Assembly: GCA_002118135.1 (NCBI GenBank)
Contig: BDIU01000270.1
Coordinates: 21,784 to 85,783, forward strand
Direction: 5' to 3'
Length of the DNA: 64,000 bases
Source of the DNA: Trebouxia sp. TZW2008
Taxonomy: Eukaryota > Chlorophyta > Trebouxiophyceae > Trebouxiales > Trebouxiaceae
The notes beneath the pieces are model-generated. The model saw only the letters and a program-made list of their open reading frames with translations. It was not told where the DNA came from and made no database searches. How positions within the stretch are numbered: position 1 is the stretch's first letter; each line of letters begins with the position of its first letter. Shown piece after piece: positions 56,701-64,000 of the stretch. A program made the position numbers and the translations under genes.

Positions 56701-57984
56701 GTCTTATGCAACAGACTTGTGGCATAGCTGTTGCAAATGAAGTTGGCTGCCAGGCATAGCTGTGTCTTGGAACATACTGTTGTGTGTGCATCATGCTTAG
56801 TAAGCTGCTGCCATGTCATATTTCGCCACCTGTGATAAACAAATCAAGTCACTCCCACTTCTTTGTGCGTTCAGGCCGACATGGTTGCAGCTTGGTTGCA
56901 TGGTGCCATTGCTGCAATTGTTGTTAACATGTTTTTGACCTCATGCTGACATGGCTTTGATTGCATTGCACAAAGCTATTGCTGTGCCTTGCGTCTGCCA
57001 GCAGCACAGAGGCTAAGCTACATCTTCTCTGTGTATGTGAATTCAGAGCGTTTGACACCACTGCTACTGAATTACAAGCTGTACTTCCTGTCATGGTTAA
57101 AGTTGTACCTGTTTTTGCAGCTTTGGACTGGCAGCAATCCGTCAGTCATCCAATATCTTCTTCACAAATGGGATCTATGACCCCTTCGCAGCTTGTGGAC
57201 CCACTGTCAACATCTCAGACACCATCACCACCGCAACCTATGGTACGTTCTGCATTGACTTGCGTCACTACAACCAGCTCTGCAGCAACTTCCAGTATGT
57301 TCCACTGTCAATACCTCAGACACCGCTGCCATTGCAAACTGCAGTATAGTCTGCCCTGCACCACTACATATCCATCAGTGATTTCTGCCGCATGAGAGCA
57401 GCCATTGTCAATATTGTGAATGCTCATGACAATGTTGCAAGCAGCAAGCAGTGTGTCTCTTTGAAGTGCATGACTCAGTCAGCTGATAGCGCGCAGCTTG
57501 GCTGACAGGTCTGTCGTTTGTCTACAACTGTTTGCTCAGTTGAGGTGTCAGCTGTGTGTGCATGCATGCAGAGGGTTGCCACGCTGGTGACTTTGGCTTG
57601 CCAGACCCTGAAGACCCACCTTGTCTACTACTTGTTTACTACTTGTCCACTACTTGTCCACTCAATCAACTCATCAACTGTATGTGTGCGAGCGCAGAGG
57701 GTTGCCATGCTGGTGACTTTGGCTTGCCAGATCCTGAAGACCCACCAAGCGTCACAGCAGTCAGAAACCAGGGTGTGAGATGGATTGGAACCCGGGTTGC
57801 TCAGTACAACGCAGCAAAGCAACTGGTGCCTCTGTCTAACGCTGCTGATCTGTTCAACCTGAACTACGCTCAGGGCGGGTACACTCAGAACGTCAATGAC
57901 ACTCTGGCTGGCTCTGAAACTGGCAGAACTCAGCTGTTGTTGGAGCCAAGTGCCGCTTACAGCAACAGCATTCTAGCACTGTGA
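51070..57984 (+). CDS. Serine carboxypeptidase S28 (Pro-X carboxypeptidase / DPP II family)
   Basis: Eleven exons keep phase: 51070-51273, 51416-51537, 51731-51963, 52348-52448, 52892-53143, 54527-54707, 55209-55366, 55933-55972, 56472-56574, 57121-57242 and 57698-57984, giving 600 aa. Residues 1-27 form a signal peptide (LIQAIALMTFGHGVYA). Family marks are VDHFGS then FEQRFHLFW, PIFLFCG, PEHRYYADSPPY, GSSYSGQIAQW with nucleophile Ser185, NIFFTNGIYDPF with Asp485 and EGCHAGDF with His509. The triad is complete. S28 enzymes act in acidic compartments or outside the cell, cleaving after proline. It is ~100 residues longer than typical; the extra lies in the lid region, including a low-complexity exon (55209-55366). 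The exon 2 donor (51538, GTTTGC) is the weakest call. Introns carry many copies of exon boundaries. Confidence 0.9.
52765..52800 (+). repeat. Copy of S28 exon 5 acceptor
   Basis: GCAGGACGCCAGCTATCACC then CACATGGCTTTCC parallels GCAGGACCCTAGCTATGACC then CATATGGCGTTGCC at the true exon 5 start (52892), 125 bp upstream. The copy leaves frame soon after. Confidence 0.8.
53570..53885 (+). repeat. Tandem duplication with CTG run in S28 intron 5
   Basis: CGCAGCAGCAGTAAGCTCAA plus the next ~45 bases occur at 53584 and 53814. Both follow a GCCTGTCTGA block and both end before a CAC-TGTACACAGCA motif. Between them is a perfect-looking (CTG) run at about 53731-53758. The unit is ~230 bp. Confidence 0.85.
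54195..54470 (+). repeat. Three decayed copies of S28 exon 6 start
   Basis: The exon 6 acceptor and first codons (CTGTTGTGTGCAGGCACAAT then ACAACTCACCCCAAGAGG, 54514-54555) recur upstream. Copies lie at about 54206 (GTGCTGTGCAGGCACAAACA), 54263 (TTGCTGTGTAGGCACAATAC) and 54374 (GTGCTGTGTAGGCACAAAAC). The nearest copy also repeats GGAAGGGTGTGCC and CGTGTGGCATGTGAGCA for 90 bp. Copies end in different frames, so only the last is used in the model. Confidence 0.88.
54795..55165 (+). repeat. Copies of S28 exon 6 end and exon 7 start
   Basis: 54808-54872 repeats CTGATGTCCATGGTGGAGGC and GACCAGAACGCCAGTATTGC-like sequence from the end of exon 6. It joins directly to ATACAACTCACCCCAG, from the start of exon 6. 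54869-54895 and 55098-55155 carry GAAGAGGGGTCCGCCAGC and TTTCAGGGTCACCCTGAGAAC blocks that mirror the acceptor of exon 7 (TTTCAGGGTCCCCTCC at 55203). The order shows successive tandem duplications. Confidence 0.75.
55535..55590 (+). repeat. Copy of S28 exon 7 donor
   Basis: CCCACAGACTTCTGATGATA then AGTTTGCATGCCAAGTGAGC parallels the exon 7 end at 55334-55372. A poorer third copy is near 55625 (GCCAACAGACTTTGGATGGA). The donor GTGAGCACAGAT is kept in the second copy. Confidence 0.85.
57570..57625 (+). repeat. Copy of S28 exon 11 start
   Basis: GCAGAGGGTTGCCACGCTGG then TGACTTTGGCTTGCCAGACC is 120 bp upstream of, and nearly identical to, the exon 11 start (57694 on). It contains the codons for the catalytic His motif and has its own AG acceptor. 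It would go out of frame with the rest of the exon only after CCACC. Confidence 0.88.
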
Positions 57985-58922
57985 GCAGCTCAGGAGAGGA
58001 AAGGCTGCTTGTGGGTCTCTGATACTGACAGGTTGCTTTGTTTCTGCTTTTGCGCAGTCCAGTATGCAAACTACTTGCACACTGACCATTCCTAATGGCA
58101 GCTGCTAAGGTTGATGTTGATGAGCAACTGGTTTTGCCGCTTTGTACAGGAGTTGTTGGCAGAAATGTGGGGTGTGTCCAGGACTTGAGTACGGACATGC
58201 TTGATGCGCTCAAGTTCTTTCATGATCCCAGATGGCAGAAATACGCATGCAAGCCTACAGCCTGCAATACTGTGTTGCTTCACAAGTTCGTACCCATGTA
58301 CTGTCTGCAACTTTGCGATGAGGATTTCTGGTTGATTATCTGCTTGTAGCGGATCACAGCAGTGACAGTACATACGTCAATGGTCAAATATGTAATTACA
58401 GTCTCAAGTGATGGAGGAAATGAATGTCATTGCCGTTAGCAGAAGCATGTGCACTTGACTCCTGATGTTCAGAACTGCCCAGCAAACAAATGCACCAGTG
58501 CGTGGGCCTTTGCCATTGGAAAGGCAAATGCGTACTTCAGAATATGTCACTCTCAATAAGGTATATATGGACTGATGACATCCTGGATTTGTTGCACGCC
58601 CTGCCAAACTTGACAGCAGTGTGAAGTGCCAGCTTGACCTTCAAGAACCTCAAGGGTTGGTGCACAGCATATTCCGCCATACTTTCAACGCAAACTTGAC
58701 TGTCAAGTACACAGCCTGATATTGGTCTTCACTTTTCCGAAATCCAAAACACACGTTGCAGCATTAGTTGGACTTAATCTGCTGCCAATATTAACGCATA
58801 CATTTGACCTCAAACTGCACTGACAGCCCAGGTCTAGAGAGTGGCTGACAACGAGTCTGCCTTTTCGACTGCTGGCTAGTCATGGTCATTGCATCAGTCT
58901 CAAATATGTTTAGCATGTGCAG
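57985..58922. other. Convergent 3' region
   Basis: 3' ends of the S28 gene (+) and the gene at 58923 (-) meet here. A plus frame 58095-58349 and a minus frame 58373-58092 have no motif. Nothing else is recognised. Confidence 0.4.
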
Positions 58923-61900
58923 CTATGTTATTCTCTGTGTTTGGCCCAATACTGATCCTCTAATTGTTGCACTGCCAGCAAGGCTTGGCCGACTGCTAAC
59001 AGAAGACATAGACTTCTCGCTGCGCAGACTGCCACTGGCTGCAGGGCGTATTCTCTTGCCCAACATTATGTCTCTTAGCAAGTCTAGCTGCACAATGCTG
59101 TCGTCTGTGGCCATGCCGTTTGCGTCTACCCACACTGGCACTGCTGACAGTGCGCTTGCTGCACCTGGAAGGCAAGGTTGCAAAGATCACAAGAGTACTA
59201 CAGGAGCCACATGCAGTGCAATTTGCATTATGTGCGCTATTATCAGTGATATCCACTGCAATGTGCATGTGCACTGCACCATTTGCATGTACTGCCAGCA
59301 GTGACATGCACTGCAACAGTCATGTGAAGTGAAGCATCCACACAATACCCACAGTGACATTCAAAAGCAGGACAAGCTTGGGGAGATCATGCACTGTATA
59401 GTCATGTACACTGGACCCTTGCATGCAATGCATTGCAAGAGCCAGGTGTACTGAACCATTTGCATGCAATGCATTGCAATAGTGAGAGTCAGCGCAGTTT
59501 TCATGCAATGCCCTTCAACAGGGATATACTCTGCAACATTGATGCAGAATGAAGTGTGCTTGGCATTTAACACACTGCCAGAAGTGACAAGCACTATGAA
59601 GCCTACATGTGTTGCAGCATCTGCATGTGATCTGCGGCAAACCTGCTGCTAACTTTTGCCTAGGAGCATTTCAGGCACTGCATGCTGTGCAGCAGTTCAA
59701 AGCACAGACGTAACGTCAGAAATGCTACAAGCAAAGCAGGCAACACAGCCGGCCAAGCATCAGCGCTAGTACCCAAACTTTCTGCTAGGTTGAAGCTGCA
59801 GCTGTGTAGCTGTTTTTATATACATACGATGCATGGGCTTGCTGGCAAGACACAATTTGTAGCTCCTGTCTGTTGGACGTATGCCTCACCTGCAGTCTTG
59901 TCTTTGCTGGTGGGCTTGGTACCCCCGTGGCCCCCAAGCGTACCCCCCAGCTTGTCTCCAACCTTGGACGCATCTGCACCAGGGCTTGGAGCATGCTTTG
60001 CGGCCAACTGGGCATTCCTGCATCACAAAGCCAGCACTAATGGCTGTTGAGCTGAGCCATTTGTGCAGAGCACTCATCATGTATTGCATCTGCACCAGGG
60101 CTTAAAGCATGCTTCATGGCCAAGTGAGCATTCCTGCATCATACAGTTTGACTTGATACTTGGCCAGCAGCGCATTCCCATGTATTGCATCTGAACCAAG
60201 GCTTAGTGCATGCTGCTTGGCCAGATGAGCTTTGTTGCAAGCCGCTGCAAAAACAAGCCGGAACTGATGTTTCCAACCAGCTGAGTCATTGAAAGGAATG
60301 CATCTGCAACATGAGTAGGGACATGCCGCTTGGGCAAATGAGCATTCCTGCATCACAAAATGTGAGCTGATGCGTTTGGCCAGCTGAAAATTTGAGCAGA
60401 GCTTCGGTACCATAGTGGGTTTGTATGTATGCAAGCTTGGCTTTCTGGGTATGCATTCAGGCACAACAGGTGACTGCAGGAACTGTGTGGTTCTTATACA
60501 CAGCATTCCTCCAGCACAACATCACCAAGGAATGTGAAATGCAACTGCTGTCTCAGAAAGGTGTTTTGGGCAGCACAGCTATGGACACACCACAAGCAAG
60601 TATGCATACCTAGACACAATGGGTGACTGCAGGCGTTGTGTGATGAGTGGCGTATTCATGCGCAACAGCACTTTTGCTGTATGTACTAGAACTTGAATGG
60701 ATACTGAGCAGACCAGTGAACCTGGAGACAATGGATGACTGTAGGCTTTGTGTGATGAGTGGCATATTGATGCAGCATCATGCAGCATGCACACAGGGAT
60801 GACGCAATCCTGAAGAAAGAGCAGCCTACCTAGAGATAAGAGACATGTATCAATGAATGGAATACCTAGAGACAGTAGGTAACTGTAGGCACTGTGTGAT
60901 CAGAGGTGTATTGATGCGGCAGGTGCCATGAACATGGTTGCGACCCATATTTACGCTGTCGCAATCAAAAAGCACCAATGCACTGCGTAAGCTGGTTCAA
61001 AACAAGATTTTGGGCAGAACAGCTTACCTGGACACAATGGGTGACTGCAGGCATTGCGTGATGAGTGGCGTGTTGATACGGCAGGTACTCTGAACATGTA
61101 TGCTCTCCAGCTTCTTGTATATGTCTGCCAGCATCTTGGCACTCAGTGCTCGGTTGCTGGTTTCAGTCTTGAGTGCATACAGCTCCCGCAGAGTCAAGGT
61201 GTCTAGGGAGCGAGGAGGAGCTGCCTTCCTAGCATGGAAGTTGAACGCTCTGGTTCTGAAGAGATCCCCAACCTGCAACAGCATGCATCACAAAGGGTCA
61301 AACACACAAAGCACAGTTGCTGATCTTGGTCTTGAGTGCATGAAGATCTCTCAGGGTCAATGTGTCCAGGGAGCGAGGAGGAGCTGCCTTCCTTGCGTTG
61401 AAGTTGAATGCTCGGGTCCTGAAAAGATCTCCAACCTGCAACAGCATGCATCTTGGCACTCAGCGCTCAGTTGTTGGTCTCAGTCTTGAGCACATACAGC
61501 TCTCTCAATGTCAATGTGTCCAGAGAGCGAGGGGTTGCGGTCTTTCTGGCACGAAAGTCAAAGGCTCTGGTCCTAAACAGATCTCCATCCTGCAACAGCA
61601 TGCATGACTAAGGGTCAACAACTTGAAGCTCAGTTGCTGGTCTCAGTCTTGAGTGCAGGAAGCTCTCGCAGAGTCAAGGCATTCAGGGAGCGAGGAGGCC
61701 CCTGCCTTCTGGCATGAAAGTTGAATGCCCGGGTCCTGAAAAGATCCCCAACCTGCAACAGCATGCAGCTTGGCGCTCAGCGCTCGGTTGTTGGTCTCAG
61801 TCTTGAGCACATACAGCTCTCTCAGAGTCAAGGTGTCCAGGGAGCAAGGAGGAGCTGCCTTTCTAGCATAGAAGTTGAAGGCTCTGATTCTGAAGAGGTC

Positions 61901-63147
61901 TCCAATCTGTGATGCCATACAACTTCTGACTCATGGACCTACAAGAGTGCACATCTGCAAGGCATGGGCTGAGTGCAGACTTTGTCATGCTCAGCATGTT
62001 GAGCATGGAGCTGACCTGCTCTGCATGTGCACACCTTCAAAGAGCACAGCTCCCCTACTTTGTTCTTACAGCAATGTGCAGAGCAGTAGTGCTAGCAGCC
62101 AGCGGTCTCAGTGAAGAAGTTCACCTGTGCATGAGCAACTGCAAACCTCATACAGGCAATACAAAGGTCAGGCAGGACTGAGAACAATGATGATCAAGCT
62201 CAGCACCTGTCATCTATGTCTTGTGCTGCACTCTACCAGGCGAGGAATGATACATTCAACACCAATTGAAGGCGTATCAGGGCAAAGACATAGTCTACAC
62301 GGAATCAAAGCATGTCAAGGCAAAGGTGACTCACCTCAACATCAATGGCTTGGCGGGTCTTGAAGCTGCCTAGGGCTTCATGAATGATGGCTGCCAATGC
62401 TGAATACACCGCCTCAAAGAACAGCTGGTCTGAATGGGTCTGCATTTGTACATACCCAATGGTAAGATTCAGAACCAAGGGTTCAAAGACCACATTAGAC
62501 TAAGTGACTCTGCCATTTTGCACATGGTGGTCATCACCAGAGTTAGTCGCTGGCCAGGATATAAAAAGGGACCAATGCATGCAGAGCGTTGTGTGCATTG
62601 AAGGTGGAAACAGTGTGCCGTAGTATGAAGGGGCTGTACATAGGCGCTCATGGGCAGCAGCACACCTGAGTGTAGGCGCTGTGCTGCAGAATGACCAGGC
62701 TGTACATAGGTGCTAACGCATGCAAAGCCTTGTGAGCATGCAAGGTGTCAACACTGGCAAAATAGAGATGCCATGGTACACCATGACATTGACTGCCTGT
62801 ATACAGGTCAAAAAAAGCACCAGCTCACCTGGGCGCTGTGCTGCAGGCTGACCAGGCTATACACTGGTGCTAAGGCATGCGGAGCCTTGTATACAGAAGT
62901 CAATGGACAGCAGCTCACCTGAGTTTAGGCACTGTGCTGCAGAATGATCACGCTGTGACACAGCTGACACAGGTGCTAATGCATCCAGAGCCTTGTGAGC
63001 ATTGAAGGTGTCAACACTGGTCAGACATTCACGCAATAAGAAACTGTGGTATCAATGGCCAGTGAATAGAAACCAACAGGCTGTTGCTTCTGTGTGCACC
63101 TAGCAGGGTCATGAGACCTCACAGCAAGCAGGTCAATAACACAAATT

Positions 63148-63178
<31 letters not shown>

Positions 63179-63967
63179 CACCTGCGTGTAAGCGCTGTGC
63201 TGCAGTATGACCAGGCTATAAACAGGTGCTAAGGCATGCAGAGCCTTGTGGGCATCCTGAGCCAGCTCCTTCTGCCTCTGCTCTGTTGCTTCAGGTCTCA
63301 AGTTGTCCAGATGCTGCCGCTGTGCTTTGTCCACCGCCTACAACACAGCAATTTAATTGTCACTGCAAATGGGCTGCAAAGGCTGTGATGTGAGGCTGAC
63401 CCTTGGCTGCTGCCTGTGGATCAGCAGTGCAGTCACTGTTGCGTGTAGGATCGTGAGGGCTTGCTGCAAGAGCTATCTCTTTGCTGCCATCACAGCAGTG
63501 CTCTGATGCAACAGATGAAGCTGTGACATGGCTTTGGTGTGCTGTTGTTGAGGTTATCGAGACTGGACCTTGTATGCTGCCTGCCTGGCACAGGTGGTTG
63601 AGCACAATTCAAGTGCACTCTCAGGTGCAATGTCTGCTGTTTGAGGGATGTCTAGAGCCCCTTCAAGAGCAACCTGAGGGACGGAATATCATGCTGTCCA
63701 CTGTCATTGCTCAGGTCTGAGCTTGTACGCAGGGCTCTCTGGCGTACTTGTGGGGAAGACCAGCACAGCCACAGTGCTGCTGCTGTGCGGGCTTAGTGGC
63801 TGCACAAAAGATGCATCTTGTGGCATCACTTGCTGACAAGAGCCTTGTGCTGCTGCAATACTTGTGACAATGGCGTCTGCTTGTTTGGCTATGATCTGCA
63901 AAGCTGACCAGCAAAACTGGCTGCAGGCAATGGCTGCAAGCAGTAGTGAGTGCTGTGTGCGCACCAA
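58923..63967 (-). CDS. Unrecognised protein with tandemly copied exons (5' end beyond window)
   Basis: Exons supported by phase: 63337-63182, 62439-62335, 61272-61028, 60017-59890 and 59164-58923 (stop). They encode AVDKAQRQHLDNLRPEATEQ to VILQHSAYTQ, then THSDQLFFEAVYSALAAIIH, then VGDLFRTRAFNFHARKAAPP with LSAKMLADIYKKLES and INTPLITQCLQSPIVSR, then AQLAAKHAPSPGADASKVGD, and a C-terminal VPVWVDANGMATDDSIVQLD with a Ser/Arg-rich end. One or more exons between 61028 and 60017 are needed to restore phase. More 5' exons lie at 63397-63605 and 63711-63914 and beyond. I do not recognise the family; helices and the regulatory-looking tail give no function. Introns are packed with exon copies. Confidence 0.6.
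60060..60365 (-). repeat. Copies of the exon start at 60017
   Basis: The acceptor and first codons of exon 60017-59890 (plus strand AACTGGGCATTCCTGCATCA) recur at about 60122-60143 (AAGTGAGCATTCCTGCATCA), 60169-60185 (weaker) and 60338-60357 (AATGAGCATTCCTGCATCAC). Each is preceded by a GGCTTA-GTGCATGC-type block corresponding to the exon interior (KHAPSPG). Copies sit upstream of the exon in gene orientation. Confidence 0.8.
60440..60940 (-). repeat. Four copies of the exon 61028 donor region
   Basis: The end of exon 61272-61028 (NTPLITQCLQSPIVSR, plus strand CACAATGGGTGACTGCAGGC) recurs at about 60460, 60616, 60727 and 60873. These copies encode variants such as NTPLITQRLQSPIVSR followed by a GT donor. 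Spacing is roughly 110-160 bp. They lie downstream of the exon in gene orientation. Confidence 0.88.
61310..61918 (-). repeat. Array of four further copies of exon 61272-61028
   Basis: Acceptors and ~45-codon exon starts lie at about 61890-61920, 61750, 61592 and 61437, besides the fifth at 61272. Each reads GDLFR(T/I)RAF(N/D)F, then a basic ARK-like stretch, RSLD or similar, and TLTLRELYALKTET or a variant. The unit is about 150-165 bp. Copy 1 stays open to LSAK; copies 2 and 3 end in TGA right after the TETSN/TETNN codons; copy 4 diverges. Only copy 5 continues to the rest of the exon. All are in the same orientation. Confidence 0.92.
62655..62990 (-). repeat. Three copies of the exon 63182 donor region
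   Basis: The 3' end of exon 63337-63182 (plus strand TAAGCGCTGTGCTGCAGTAT, then GACCAGGCTATAAACAGGTG and AAGGCATGCAGAGCCTTGTG) recurs at about 62671, 62833 and 62922. The copies keep the ACCTG/AACTCAGGT donor side and the codons for ALAPVYSLVILQHSAY in decayed form. Spacing is 90-260 bp. Confidence 0.88.
63145..63180. repeat. CTG/TGA microsatellite
   Basis: TGCTGCTGCTGCTGTTGCTG then ATGATGATCA lies next to the donor of exon 63337-63182. Similar CTG runs occur at 56199-56225 in the S28 gene. Confidence 0.85.
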
Positions 63968-64000
63968 TTACGGCTGTGCCAATTGCTGGTTTGACTGTTG

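Noticed and set aside
58882..59304. 140-codon plus-strand frame
   Set aside because: Antisense to the last exon (59164-58923) of the minus-strand gene, whose phase fits its upstream exon.

Overview
The window reads as nuclear DNA of a green alga (Chlorophyta). Nearly all genes are split by many GT-AG introns. They include psaL with a transit peptide, a Ycf49-like plastid protein, a plant-type Nudix hydrolase (NUDX23 class), bZIP factors and secreted carboxypeptidases. I saw no bacterial operons, tRNA, rRNA or CRISPR. The closest lineage cannot be named from the sequence alone; a trebouxiophyte would fit.

Layout. 478-1321 (+) Ycf49-like membrane protein. 2287-7335 (-) serine carboxypeptidase S10, 10 exons, divergent from 7498-11093 (+) NUDX23-type Nudix hydrolase. 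12377-15686 (-) Gln/Ser/Pro-rich protein. 16409-17520 (-) small bZIP. 18050-19300 decayed duplicate of the 3' end of the next bZIP gene. 19690-19948 near-perfect palindrome. 19976-21151 (-) unrecognised gene. 22285-26480 (-) six-exon bZIP gene. 27079-27363 (+) short DUF1640-like protein. 27400-32000 graveyard of degraded elements, including a Ty3/gypsy fragment, an inverted repeat and a giant-virus-like BRO/KilA-type pseudogene. 33174-33973 (+) psaL. 34997-40063 (-) TOPORS-like RING E3 ligase, divergent from 40247 (+), a Pro/Ser/Thr-rich protein. 42605-43615 (+) EF-hand protein. 44805-49372 (+) FAD monooxygenase-like protein with a ~670-residue disordered tail. 51070-57984 (+) S28 serine carboxypeptidase, 11 exons. 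58923 to beyond the right edge (-) an unrecognised gene with tandem exon arrays.

Most reconstructed exon chains keep phase across every junction, which is the main support for the gene models. S10 gives 488 aa, S28 600, TOPORS 829, large bZIP 480 and PsaL 208. All splice sites were read by eye.

The most unusual property is that introns and 3' flanks of nearly every long gene contain one to five tandem, partly decayed copies of the neighbouring exon boundary (splice site plus adjoining exon and intron sequence). Some copies keep frame and splice phase and could be alternative exons: S10 exon 7b, and the five-copy exon array at 61028-61918. Others have frameshifts or stops. Short pogo-type elements with TA target sites also sit in introns.
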